A DNA stretch of 62,000 nt, from the NCBI RefSeq assembly GCF_030272615.1, contig NC_081415.1:377689892-377751891 (forward strand). Direction: 5' to 3'. The translations under genes were made by a program, and so were the position numbers. This document shows positions 45,802 to 57,907 of the stretch, one piece after another; positions within the stretch are counted from its first letter, which is position 1; every line of letters starts with the position of its first letter. Below the pieces are notes generated by a model that was given only the letters and a program-made list of their open reading frames with translations, had not been told where the DNA came from and did not search any database. Source of the DNA: Cryptomeria japonica. Taxonomy: Eukaryota > Streptophyta > Pinopsida > Cupressales > Cupressaceae.

Positions 45802-46954
45802 TATAATACCCTAAAATTGGTCACCTAAACCATGGGCCCCTAATTTCGACAACATCACCAAGGTCCTAACCAAAGGCAATTAAATCAACTTTGAGCACAC
45901 AATTAATTAATTCTTCAATCATTAAATTTTACATGGCAAGTGAATTATTCTATATTAATTAAATATTTACTTAATTAATTAAATCATTCCAAGTAAATTA
46001 TTTTGATCAATTATCCTATTTAATTTATTAAATATCCTAGCATATTTAATTAATTAATAAATTTGTCATTTAATCATGAAAAATGAATTAATTTATTACA
46101 AAAGAGGAATCAATATGCAAAGCAAGAGTTAAAATGAAAATAAAATAAAATAATTGAATTGAAAGAGAAACCAAACTTGAGATATCATTTCTTCTTCTAA
46201 ATTGAGAGAACTTGAAATCAAAAAAGCAATTAAAGGAATTTAATCATTCTCTATAATTGGAACTCGAAGCTTTTGAGAAAAGAAGTTCAGTTGCATTGAA
46301 AAGACTATTTTCTTGAATAAATCAAATAATTGCATAGAATTACCTATTTTCATCTCAAGTGCATGGAATTAATTGAATTTTGTCTCCACTGCAAACTCAA
46401 ACTTATAATCTGAATGCATTTCATTCAAACTATAATTGGAATCTATCTCAAGGTCAATTGAATCTGATCTCTCAATTATTTCAATTATCCTAAATTATAT
46501 TTTTTTCTTGATCTCTATTGTGATTCTGTAAATTCAGCCTTCATCTCTCATTCAAAACACCCTGGAGATTTATTCTTATTATACAGTTTTTGCTCTAGAG
46601 TCATTGAAAATATTGTGCTTTCTTTTTGAGATTATTGCATCTTAGTTTAAATTTTTGCATATTTAGTTCAATTATGATTGCTTGAATACATATAGCTTAC
46701 TATTCATCCATCTAGCATAATCTTGCATCCATTTAGCTTAATATCATGCTCATATAGATTAAATCCTTCGTCTTGGTGTAGTCTAGTCACTGGTATTGCT
46801 TATACAAATCTGAGAGCAAGTCTATACTCGCATCTTTTAGAAGGAAATTGGTCGATTTGTTATGGTTTTATTATTCATGCTTATATCTATCTAACCATAC
46901 ATGTAATGACTTAATTGAAGTGTTGTGTCTTACAGCTTACAGATAATTATTCCA
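45802..46954 (+). repeat. Element B 5' LTR, 3' end deleted
   Basis: Begins TATAATACCC, homologous to 57908-59052 and to the element A LTRs. The match ends at ...AATTATTCCA; the final CTTTTCACACACACA of the other copy is missing, together with the PBS. Confidence 0.88.
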
Positions 46955-46967
46955 AATAGATACAAAC

Positions 46968-47640
46968 ATGGCTAAATCCAAATAGTTGGTTTCATCATTC
47001 TCTCCTAGTTATAGCATTGTCGAACAATTGAAAAGAACGAATGCTCAAATCTCCATCTTTGAATTACTCAAAATCTCTTCTGCTCATAAAGAGATCCTGG
47101 ACAAAGCTTTACTCACAACTAATGTCCCAAAATATTTAGATATCAATCGGTTTCAATCTATGGTGGGTCACCTGACTTCACCTCATTATCTTACTTTCTC
47201 TTAAGAAGATGACAACTCGTTGAATCACCCACATAACCAGCCATTGCACATTGAATCTATGATCCATAAACACCGAGTTAAACGTGTTTTGATAGATGGA
47301 GATGCTGGGTTGAATATTTGTACCTATAATCTACTTACATAGTTGGGCTTTTCTGAAAATATCATTGATCCGACCAAGAAAATAACAATCAAAGCTTATG
47401 ATGAAGAAGAAAGAACCTCTAAAGGTTTGGTACTATTACCAATCAGGGTAGGACCTGTAGAAAGAGATGTTATTTTCTAGGTGCTTGATCTTCCTCTATC
47501 ACACAAAATCTTACTGGGTAGGCCATGGATTCATGAAATGAAGGCCGTTCCATCTACATATCATTAGTGCTTAAAATTTCCTTTTAACGGGGTTGAAGTC
47601 AATATTCCTGTTGATACAAACTCCCCTTGTAATGCATTGA
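46968..47640 (+). pseudogene. Element B gag end and aspartic protease
   Basis: An in-frame stretch from ATG 46968 with stops at codon 6 and several later sites. QISIFELLKISSAHKEILDKAL resembles the helical segment before the protease in Tat polyproteins. The protease active site reads VLIDGDAGLNICTYN near 47,290-47,335 (the family has D-G-G or D-G-S, so the third position is changed). The second half is SHKILLGRPWIHEMKAVPS near 47,500. It would mature Gag-Pol. Confidence 0.8.
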
Positions 47641-49340
47641 CAAATAGTGTCGATACCTTTGTGCCTCATAATAGAGCAGCCTCTACAACTGAAAGTTCAC
47701 AAACCTTGATGAAGGACTTAGAAAAGAAATTGAAAATCACAGATACTAGCATGGATGGATACAAGATAGAACCAGTACTTTCACTCATTTATCTTCCTCC
47801 ATCACCAAGACAATCAGGAAAACCATCAGAGGTTATGAAGTCGTGGACTTCCACTCCAAATGTCATATATGATGGTCTCTTTGTACAATCCTCCACTTCC
47901 CTTGTAGATGAAATAGAAGAGGATGTTGTTCTCAAATGGCTTTTCAAAGAAGATAATGAAAACAAAGAAGTAAGACATTGTGAGATTTCCCCGACACAAT
48001 ATGATTCAACGCATGGGATATTCAGGTACTGGTTCTCTAGGCAAAAATCAAGAAGGTATTATTGAACCTATTCATCTACAAACTAAGTCTACGAATGACA
48101 AAGCTGGACTGGGATACAATCCAGGAAAGACATCAAACCAGAAACATACTTCCAATCATCAGTCTAAGTGGAGGAGAAATATATTACCTTCAACATCACA
48201 GGAAGTAAACACTCAACAGACTCAAGAAGAGTATGAAAAAAAACAAAAAGAAATGACAATCAAGAGAGAGGAAACAGTCGATAATCAAGTTCCAATGGTA
48301 TCAGCTACAACATTACAAGGAGTAGAAATTCCAGAGGATATAAGAGAAGAGGTAGAAAGAATCAAAGAATTGTTTGCACCACTAAAAATCCCAGTCACAT
48401 ACATTGGTAGACAACAAGTAGATGATTCAGAAACTGACTCGAATGAGTATGAATGGAGTACAGATCATCTATCATATACATATAGTATAGAAACTCTAGA
48501 AGAGTCCAATGATATCACATATGACACACAAGAGCTGATACACTTAAAACTACAAACGAAGATAGAAGAAATCAAACTAAAAAGATAGGAAAACTATGAA
48601 CAAAAGCTAAAAGAAGGAAGGACACAAGAAAATTCTTCACCTAATATGTCTCCCTCTAATAGGACAGAAAAAATCAGGTATGGAACTACACAAGAAGAAT
48701 TGGAATCTACAGAAATAGAACCAAACATTAGTCCACAAGAAGTTGAATGGAGTAGAAAACAAAAATTCATAGAACCATCAAGGTTATGTCAATGGGTATG
48801 TCAGATACAAGTGATAAATGAACCAAATCATGAAGGAACTTGCAATATCAAAGATGTAGGTATTGAAACTATACATACATTCACTCAATCACTTGAAGAA
48901 GAGTCAGAAACTTCCTCTTATGACTCTGATGACTCCGACAACTGTCCTATTCATGACAATACATATTCAGCATCAAACTCTGACTCCTCTGTCATAGATG
49001 TTGAGAATTTGTCTACTAATTTTGTTACTATCGAACCACGATATGTAGTCCAGTCTGGCATAGAAAACGGTGCTACGAGTAGGTATATTGGATTGGGTCA
49101 ACTAAATATTAGCATGCACTTCAATGATCATGTTGTAACTATTCCTGGTCTCGACACATTTACACAAGGTAGTCTTCTAGAACTCGACTTGTCGGTCCAA
49201 AGTTATGATGATAATACCATGAACTCCCTCGAACCTATTCAAACTTTATCCTTGGTACATCCTGAACTAATTGACTGTAGTCTCCAAAACCAACTTATGA
49301 ATGCACCTATCTTTGCCAATGACTATAAATTAGCCTAATA
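47641..49340 (+). pseudogene. Protease-RT linker with G-patch-like motif
   Basis: Three long frames (47637-48065, 47980-48588, 48646-49338) form one region with a frameshift near 48,000-48,060 and a stop at 48,588. At 48,004-48,110 MGYSGTGSLGKNQEGI and AGLGYNPG follow the G-patch pattern (G-x-G-x-G-L-G), an RNA-binding motif also found after retroviral proteases. The rest is Glu/Ser/Thr-rich and acidic (SSYDSDDSDNC), hence probably disordered. Tat elements typically have such a long spacer. Confidence 0.7.
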
Positions 49341-49480
49341 CCTTAATGCAGTTGAACCAATGGACTCTTCCACCAGTGAACAAAGTGAGAACGTGACTGA
49401 AATAGATATCAAGTATCTTAGTTGCAAAAATAAAAAATATAAAAAATAAAAGATCTTATGGCGAAAACGACATTGTCACG

Positions 49481-50529
49481 GTGTCAGAATCAAAAATAGA
49501 AAAAATAAAGGACGTACCTAAGGGTGAAAACCTCTCTGAGGCACCTAAAGGTGAGATACTTGATATACTGCCAAGTCATTTCCAGGAAAGGTCTTCTATA
49601 TTGATTGAACCAACTCAGCCAGTAAATATTGGGATTCAAGAGATACCACATATCATCCACTTAGCTCAATCATTATCAGCAGAAGAGTTAAAATATTTCA
49701 GCAATCTCTTGCTAGAAAGAAGATCAACTTTGCATGGACATACTCTAATATGCCAAGTCTAGATCCTGATCTCATCATGCACCATCTTTCTATTACACCA
49801 GGAGTTAAACCAATCAAGCAAAAACTCTACAAGATGCACCCTCATGTGGTGTTGCTAATCAAAGTTGAGCTAGAAAAATTGCTAAAAGCTAGATTTATCA
49901 GAGCAATAGACTACGCAGAATGCATTTCAAACATAGTACCTGTATCAAAGGTAGACAAATCTATTAGAGTTTGCACAGACTTAAACAATCTCAATAAAGC
50001 ATGTCCGAAAGACCATTTTCCATTGCCGAACATTGATATGATACTGGATATGACTTCTGGATATGAGATGTACTCACTAATGGATGGATTCTCCGGTTAT
50101 AATCAGATCAAAATAGTGCCTGGGGATCAAGAAAAGATAGCATTCACTTGTGCATGGGGAACCTTTTGTTTGAATATCATGCCATTTGGGCTAAAGAATG
50201 CAGGAGCAACTTACCAAAGAGCAGTAACAACTATCTTTCATTATATGATGCATAAGAATATGGAAGATTATGTTGATGACACTTTAGTGAAGACTATGAA
50301 GAGATCCACACATATTCAAGAACTAGGTCTCATACTAGATAGAATGGAAAAATTAAAGCTCCGGCTAAATCCTAAAAAGTGTGCATTCGGAGTGACATCT
50401 GGGAAATTACTTGGTTACAATATTTCAAAGAAAGGAATTGAGGTTGATCCTGAGAAGGTCCAAGCTATAATGGAAATGCCACCTCCAAAGAATATCAGTC
50501 AAAAGAGAAGTCTACAAAGGCGTCTCTAG
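49481..50529 (+). pseudogene. Element B reverse transcriptase
   Basis: The upstream part (49,481-49,762) includes IIHLAQSLSAEELKYF. After a frameshift at about 49,750 the RT runs 259 codons: SNIVPVSKVDKSIRVCTDL, KACPKDHFPLP, YSLMDGFSGYNQIKI (catalytic Asp), MPFGLKNAGATYQRA and YVDDTLVKT (catalytic Y-V-D-D, residues 174-177 from 49750). LNPKKCAFGV and GKLLGYNIS close it. All catalytic residues are kept, so this is among the best-preserved domains of the element. Confidence 0.93.
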
Positions 50530-51060
50530 TCAATCAGACACTTTATTTCTCAGCTAGCAAATAAAGCTCAACCCTTCACAAAAGTATTAAGGAAAGGAGT
50601 AACATACAACTAGGATCAAGAATGTGAACATCACCTTCAGCAAATTAAAGAATACATGTCTAATCCACCAATATTGATGCCGCCAATTCAAGGTAAATCA
50701 TTGATTCTATACATATCAGCAATTGATTCATCACTGGGGGCACTTCTGGCACAACAAGATGAAAAAAAAAAAAAAAAAGAGAGATATTTATTATATTAGC
50801 AGAACATTGGTGTCTTATGAAATGAACTATACTATAATAGAAAAAGAATGCTTGGCATTAGTCTTTTCATCACAAAAATTGAGACACTACATGTTAGCAC
50901 ATTCCATCAAGCTAGTAGCTAAGATTGATCCACTCAAATATCTTCTCAACAAAGCAACACTTATAGGATAATTAGCTAAATGGGTCATGGTTCTTACAAA
51001 GTTTGATATTGAATATGTAGAATGCAAAGCCATCAAAGGATGGGTAATTGTAAATCAACT
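50530..51060 (+). pseudogene. First RNase H domain of element B
   Basis: Continues after a TAG with SIRHFISQLANKAQPFTKVL, then PPILMPPIQGKSLILYISA near 50,670, a frame change at an A16 run (50,762), YISRTLVSYEMNYT and ECLALVFSSQKLRHYML to 50,971. The first Asp position reads ISAIDSS. This is the ancestral Ty3/gypsy RNase H, often degenerate in Tat elements. Confidence 0.85.
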
Positions 51061-51119
51061 TTTTGATGCTCCACTTGGAGACACTCAACCTCTGCATATA
51101 GAATTTCCAGATGAATCAA

Positions 51120-51604
51120 TAATGCACCTTACTCAACAATCATGGAAGATGTTCTTTGATGGGTCTTTCACTCAACATGGTTCTGGTGCTAGAATAATTT
51201 TTATTACTCCTCAAAAGTATTCAATCCCGAAGGCTTATAAGATTATTTTCCCTTGCACAAACAACATTGCAGAGTATGAAGCTCTGGTAAATGGGATCAA
51301 GTTGGCTATCGAATGGAAGGTTCTAGAATTACACATCTATGGAGATTCTCAGCTAATCATCAATCAAATTAATGATACATATCAGACTCGAGATGAGAAA
51401 CTGATGCCTTATGAGAGAATGGTGGATGATCTCAAGAAATATTTTACTTTTCTATCATTCCAACAGATTCCCAGATCTGCAAACAGAGCAACAGATGCTA
51501 TGGCCACCTTGCCATCCATACCAGAGTTACAAGAATCTAATTTTCACTTTGAATTCCTGGTGGAAGAGTTACATTACCCTGCCTATGATTCTCCTGAGTC
51601 CTAG
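51120..51604 (+). pseudogene. Second, archaeal-type RNase H of element B
   Basis: WKMFFDGSFTQHGSGA (Asp58 of the 205-codon frame from 50987), NNIAEYEAL (Glu96), HIYGDSQLIINQI (Asp120) and NRATDAMATL (Asp170) supply the four catalytic acids in canonical order. Plant Tat/Ogre elements gained this domain in addition to their own. The frame itself is intact from 50,987 to 51,604. Confidence 0.92.
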
Positions 51605-52890
51605 ATGGTTTGTTCTATTATTGGACATGACTCATCTCGCTACAGCCACATTTACTCTTATCTACGAGACCAAATTGTCCCAAAAAACCTTACCTGTAAT
51701 GAGAAAAGGAACCTAATCCGAAATGCTTCACGGTACGTCATCGTCGCTAATGACCTATTTAGGCGAGGTTTGGATAGTACTTTGCTTAGGTGTCTATAAA
51801 CTGAAGAGTCCCAATGTGCATTATCGGAAGTCCATGAAGGTATTTATGGATCTCATTCGAATGGTCTAACTTCAGCTCAGAAACTACTAAGGGTTGGCTA
51901 CTACTAGCCAGACATGGAGAAAGACGCTATAAAGTTTTCTAAAACTTGTGAGAAGTGTCAGTTACATGGGAATCTCATATATGCTCCAGCAAGGGATCTC
52001 ATACCCTTCATTACACATTGGCCTTTTCAGCAATGGGCATTTGATCTCATTGGTCAAATATATCCTACATCATCCAACGGACACAAGTTTATCATAACTG
52101 CCACTGAGTACTTCACTAAGTGGGTAGAATCAGTTCCGCTCATCAAAGCAACCGATAAACAAAAATCTATGTTCATCCTTAACTATATCATCTACAGGTA
52201 TGGGATACCTTCATCCATTGTGACTGACAATGGAGGACAATTCAAGAATAAAGATCTAGACAAGCTCTATGAGAAATTCAAAATCAAACAGCACTGATCA
52301 TCCATATATTACCCTCAAGGAAATGGACAAGTTGAAGCCCCTAACAAAAACCTGTTGACTATCTTACACAAAACAGTAAACAAATCTGGGAGGGATTGGC
52401 ATCTGCATCTCAATCCTGCACTATGGGCTTATAGAATAGGTATTAGAACACCTACTGGTGATACACATTTTTCTTTGGTGTATGGATCCGAAGCAGTCTT
52501 ACCTATTGAGGTGGAAATACCATCTTTGAGAGTTTATTTGCAAGGTCTTGTTACTGATGAAGACTACAGAATATCTAGATTGCAAGAACTCGAGTTGTTG
52601 GATGAACGTCGGCAAGTGGCGTTTGATCATCTGAGAGTGTATCAAAAGAGAATGTCTAAAGGATATAATAAGCAGGTTCGATAATGAGAATTTCAGGTTG
52701 GTGACCTTGTTCTGAGAGAAAATCCTAAAAATCAATAGTTTCAAGATAACAAAGGGAAGTTTGAACCCAACTAGTTGGGTCCCTACATCGTTACTACAGT
52801 CTTTGGCTCGATGCTTATCAACTCTCAACATCAGAAGGAGAACAACTCCGTGAACCGATTAACACCATCCACTTGAAAAAGTTCTTCACT
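51605..52890 (+). pseudogene. Element B integrase
   Basis: HEGIYGSHSNG and CEKCQLHG give the H-H-C-C zinc site (stop codons between). Core: WAFDLIGQIYPTSSNGHKF (first Asp), SIVTDNGGQFKNKD (second Asp), then a TGA, YYPQGNGQVEAPNKNLL (catalytic Glu) and FSLVYGSEAVLPIEVEIPS. The C-terminal FQVGDLVLRE segment lies beyond two stops near 52,682. No chromodomain follows, as expected for Tat. Confidence 0.92.
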
Positions 52891-52966
52891 TAGTATTCTC
52901 TGCTCCGGCAACCTGTACAACTAAAAAATGTCTAGAAAAAAATTCTAAAAATCATAAAATATTCTG

Positions 52967-52997
<31 letters not shown>
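52967..52997 (+). repeat. A31 homopolymer
   Basis: Thirty-one A's within a repeated TCATAAAATATTCTG-type context just downstream of integrase. Element A has shorter A runs at the matching place, so it looks like local expansion. Confidence 0.95.
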
Positions 52998-52999
<2 letters not shown>

Positions 53000-54416
53000 T
53001 CTTTGCCAAGCAGGGGAAAACCTGGCAAATAGGCGCCTTTTGTATTCAAGCGCTCCATCTATCAATGCAACGTTGGTATTTCTCGTTTTCCTGCATCTTT
53101 GATTTTGCTTGTACATATCTTTTAGTCGCTTTTGTGACATCCTGGTTCTTTTAGAACCCTCATGGCTTGAAACTGATCAATGTCCTAGTCTTAGGGTAAT
53201 CGACTGAGCAAATTAAGTGTCCTAATCGGTATCAACCAAGTCATCATTATGTCAATGATACCCAGTCATCCAATTTGAGTCAGTTACCTGTATCCTAACT
53301 ACTGAAGAGTTTTATCACTGAGTAAACAAGCAAAACAACATTACTGAAAATAATCACTAAACAGTTTGAGATATGAATGAAATTTTCTTTGTATGTTGTC
53401 TTTTATATTGGTTTTCGATTATTATTCCCTCTGAGTAACTCGAGGAAGTCTATCTTGACTAAGAGGAGCGAGGATTGGGGGCATAATATTTTCTTTGTTT
53501 TCTGCTTGTAGGAATGATTTCGATGATCTGGAAACATCTAATCAGCTGGGTGTCTATGATAAGAGCCTTCACATCAAGATGAAATTGCCACACATACCTT
53601 GACTCTACTTATTTGTATGCTACAAGGAGGTTGGCATCATTTCTTTTTCTGTTTTGAGAGAATTTCTTTAGATGTGCAATCCAGATGCATGCGTAATTTG
53701 TCCAAGCATATGAATGAAAAAAAAGGGTCATTGCGGACAAGATAATTAATATTGCACATGAAAAGGAAGGAACTCTATTTTTCTTGCTATGTTTGTAAAC
53801 GCTCAGTGATGAAAAATAAGCATTACAAATCCAGTGACTAGTTTAAGTTGCATTCATTTTGCATTTTCTGCATTTCGAGTGATTTATGCATGATAACAAT
53901 GATCTCTTTATCTTCTGAATGAGAGTTTGAAGTATCATCATTTCTAAGCTAAGTGGTCTCTTTTCCATCATTTCTTCGATTGAGTACTTGTGTATTGAGA
54001 TGTTAGTTGCATGCATAAGCATCTTATATAGATCCATACATTTCATTATATACGCTCATTTACATTCATTTTATTGCATAGAAAAGAAAAAATAAACAAT
54101 TTGCATTACTAGTTACTCATTTTCATCATTTATTTGCATATGAAAAGAAACAAAAATAAACATTCATATTCATTGGCATTACATACATCCATACTGAATG
54201 GATATGCATACATATAGAATAAAGCATATAGAAAAACATCTCATAAATCAATCAACACAAGTACAATGAAATCAAATCAAGATCTCGTATATATAATCAT
54301 CAATAGCTCAAAGTACAAGTGATATAACTATCATATACAATCTCCCATCAAAGTAAGAATCGTATGGGGCTACCAAAAAATGGGGTATCTAACAAAATCT
54401 AAAGAGCTATAAAAAT
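52998..54416 (+). other. Element B non-coding region between integrase and antisense gene
   Basis: Matches element A from about 12,000 to 13,290 over long stretches. I see no gene in it. Confidence 0.65.
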
Positions 54417-56789
54417 CTAGCTCTCTGCCTCTCCCTCATTGCCAGGTGGTGGAAGAGGTGGATCCTGCTGACCGGCATCCTGCATTGGTGCCCAAGCTCC
54501 CTCAGATCATGCCATGTACTGAGAGTAGGGGACAACCTACTGAGCTAATGGAATAGCAACACTATACGCTACCACATAATATGTTTCTCGACTTGTCTCG
54601 TGCAAAACCTCCCACTGAAGAGCATCTCGCTCTACCTTGACCTCAGCCAGTTGTCGATCTCTCTCTACCCTCATCTCACTGAGCTGACGATCTCGCTTTT
54701 CTCTTAGCTCTGTTAGCTGTCGATATTGCTCTACAAGCTGTGTCTGAGCCACTATCAACTGTGACTGTAGACCTGCTAATCTCTCTCTCATCGACTGTGC
54801 TACATCAGCTACCCCCTGCTCCCTCACAGGCTCTCTGCCTCCATCTCCACCCTGCTCATCCCTCCTCTATCGTACCTATCAAGGAGATACTCGCTCCTCC
54901 TCTCCTCCACCCTCCATTACCCTAGCACCACTCATCCTCACACCAATAGCTCCAAGGGATCCGCTCTCTCCTCTCTATTGTTGTCTCCCCCCAGTTGGTA
55001 CCATGTTGATGCTCGCACTAGGATCACCACCGGCCCGCCTAGGACCCTCTTCTCTATGTCCCTATCCCTCTCCCTCTCCTTGTGCATGTGCATGTGCAAG
55101 GGCATCATCCTCAATCTCCTCTATGAGAGGCACCTGCTTAGCTAGATCTATAAACATAGGGAATGGATGTTGTTGGAACCAATCCATGTACTGGGGCAAT
55201 ACCCCCGCATTTGCAATGTCATGCAAATAATCCCACCGAAGTCATTGTAACCCTGTCATTGCCTGCATGCTCAATGCGTAGGACAACTTAGGGGCCAATC
55301 CTTGTCTCTCCTTGTCTACATAACAAGTGTAGGCAATAAACTCCTTTGAAATCCTCTGAGGCCTACCATACTGCCTCATGACCTGAGATACAATGAATCG
55401 CTTAATAAGCAACATAGATTTGCTGATAAGAGGATGAGTCATGAACATATCTCTTCGCACAGATCTCTAGTCACCCCAAAGCTCAAGACCCCTATACAGT
55501 CTCCATACTACAACAATCAGGTCATCTAGTTGTCATCTCCAATACTCTGTCTTGCCCTAATGGGGCTGAGTAATATATCCAAAATATCTATAAACTATCG
55601 GTTGTTGTGGATCTCTGGCATCATCCACAATAGGTTTGCAAACTGAGAGATGCTCCCAGGCCCATATCTGTAAAATCAAGACCCCTATTGCCATGCTCTT
55701 CCCCTCCCTGTATACAACCTCATGCATCTCACGATACATGTGGGCTAATAGACAAAAACCCCATCCTAATCTCTTAGGATGATCCCACAGTCTCTCTAGC
55801 ATCCTAGCCCAGCCACATAAGAAACCTTGTTGTCCCCTGTCCGGCATAACGAAGCAACCAATGAATCCTGCCAAGACACATGCCAAGGGAAACTGCTCAC
55901 TGTACCTGGCCATCATATCATCCCAACTAATATCCCGCATAAGGATGTCCTCGTCATGAAAAATGCCTCTCAAGGCTAATATACCATGATGTTGAGTTGA
56001 ATCGTAATCAACCTTATCCCCAGCAAATGGAATCCTCAATATCCTATAAACATCATCTGGAGTGATGGTCACCTCCCCAACTGGTAAATGGAACGTGTTA
56101 TGCTCAGAATGGAATCTCTCAACTAGTGCAGTGAGCATCCCGTGATTCACATGGATATCTGACATTTGTAAAAGGTGGGTAAACCAGCACAAGTCAATAT
56201 GTGCTCTATCTATATTGGATAACTCACGAACTAGCCTCATAGTAGGAGGATAGACGGATCAAAAAAGAACATGTGGCAATCGAATCTGTGAGAATCAAAC
56301 AATAGAGCATCAGAAAATTATCCAAATTTCACTACAAAACAAAGTAAACATCATAAAAATCCACATACATCAATTGCCAAATCAAATTTTCATGTTTGCA
56401 CCCTTAATAAAGCTCACTCTTTTTCATATGACATTTCACAGTGTAGGCAGAAACTCGTACAAGTCAGGAATAGCTATAGCACGACAAAAGACATACCCGC
56501 ACGATAAAATGGTCTCCTAAGAAAACATTTGTACGATACATGGCGAGGTTTCGAACGACAAAACTAATGGCCTCAAATGATAAAATACTAAAACACAGTT
56601 TGTCATCTCGCACGACAAAATGACGTGGACCAAATTTTAAATGACTAAAAAGCAAAAAATTCAACAAAAAAATCAAAATTGATGAAATAAAAAGGCATAA
56701 GATTAGTCTCTTACCGCTGGCTCGTAATTCTGTGTTCGATTATGACGTCTCTGGCACTCAAATCGGTGCTCTTGGATCGGAATGACCAT
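54417..56789 (-). pseudogene. Antisense two-exon gene of element B: plant-mobile-domain-like protein with coiled coil
   Basis: Exon 1 (56789-56715) has 25 codons, MVIPIQEHRFECQRRHNR..., and ends GCG|GTAAGAG. The intron is 56714-56286, ending TTCTCACAG. Exon 2 (56285-54417) is 623 codons with no frameshift but about a dozen in-frame stops. Its first 228 codons from ATG 56240 are almost uninterrupted: FHLPVGEVTITPDDVYRIL, GDKVDYDSTQHHG, ISWDDMMARYSEQFPLA, FIGCFVMPDRG and MAIGVLILQIWAWEHL, a good match to the plant mobile domain (PMD, PF10536). A middle region includes QVMRQYGRPQRISKEF. Near the end a 14-residue heptad repeat (RDRQLSEMRVERDRQLAE) predicts a coiled coil, and the tail is Pro-rich. 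Homologous to the antisense gene of element A. Role unknown; it could influence silencing or mobilisation. Confidence 0.8.
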
Positions 56790-56862
56790 TTTTCTTCACA
56801 AAAGGCTTTTCAAATTTCAAACTTGAAGATGTTAAAATGAATTGAAAATGACACTTGGACCA

Positions 56863-56870
56863 CTTATATA
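56863..56870 (-). promoter_or_regulatory. TATA box of the antisense gene in element B
   Basis: Minus strand GGGCTATATAAGTGG, 81 bp before the exon 1 ATG, identical in spacing to element A. Confidence 0.72.
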
Positions 56871-57894
56871 GCCCAAAACCTAATTTTTCAACTTCCTCCG
56901 ATGGACATGAAAATTGTACCCTTAGCTAATTTGCTCATCCTGAATCCATTTTTGGGATCGAAATCGAAATATGACATCGTTCTTCTAGTCAATTTTGTAC
57001 AACTGTGACCACTTAGCGCTTTCATCACATTCTCATTCTTTTCTTCAATTTGCTCTTAATTTCACATCAATCATCATTAAATCTTCAAATGATCCTCTGG
57101 CTCAATCTTTGTGCTCAACTAATTATCATCACCAACAATTGCCTAAAATCATGTACCCTCACTATCTTTTGATTTCGCTCCCAAGGGGGCATACTCATGA
57201 CCTCACATCTTCAATGTCGAGAAAAAATTTCAAATCTTCATCAAAATACAAGAAAAATTCTTTTCAACTAAAGAAAACCAAACAAATTCTTATTGCTAAG
57301 GGGCATCTCAACTTCATCGCTTCATATCAAGTTGATATTTCTCGATCATCTGAGTCAAATCAATCACTAGGGGCATTTCAGTTTCATCGCTTCAAATCAA
57401 GCTGATATTGCCTTCATCTGAATCAATCTCTTAACGTTAATCAGTTTCATCGCTTTTTATCAAGCTGATTATTCGTTTAAACTCAATCAAAAGTTCAAAG
57501 ATTATCTTTGATCACACGCTCAATCTAAGAATGTGTCTAGTTTCATCGCATCAAATCAAGTTGGACAGTTTCTCTTCGCTAATCATATCTTGATCCATCA
57601 AGTTCAAGATCTATTTTATCTTCGCTCACTACATCTAGTTCAATCAAGTTCTAGATCAGTAAGATCCGCTTCTTGATAAATCAAGTTCAAGTTCGATATC
57701 TTTTCTCTCTATCGGTCCTAGTTCAATCAAGTTCGGGATCGGTATCGCTTTAATCAACTTTGTTCAGTTTCATCACTTCAAAATAAGTTAAACACCTTGC
57801 TCTTCATCTGGTTCGTGATCAATCAAGTTCAGAACTAGTATCTCCTCGACATCAACATATTCTTTGAACCAACGCGTTGCTCGCACATTAATTC
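56871..57894 (+). other. Element B non-coding 3' region with TCAAGTTC repeats
   Basis: No gene. From about 57,540 to 57,860 degenerate copies of CAATCAAGTTC(A/G)GGATC recur roughly every 60 bp, matching the array of element A. The opening part carries the upstream sequence of the antisense promoter. Confidence 0.7.
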
Positions 57895-57907
57895 AAAGAG
57901 GGGCAAA
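57895..57907 (+). other. Polypurine tract of element B
   Basis: AAAGAGGGGCAAA directly before the 3' LTR, identical to element A. Confidence 0.85.

Noticed and set aside
50762-50779. A-rich run as programmed frameshift site in RNase H
   Set aside because: The run of about 16 A's is not found in other plant relatives I know of, and the domain has a plain stop nearby, so slippage decay is the simpler reading.
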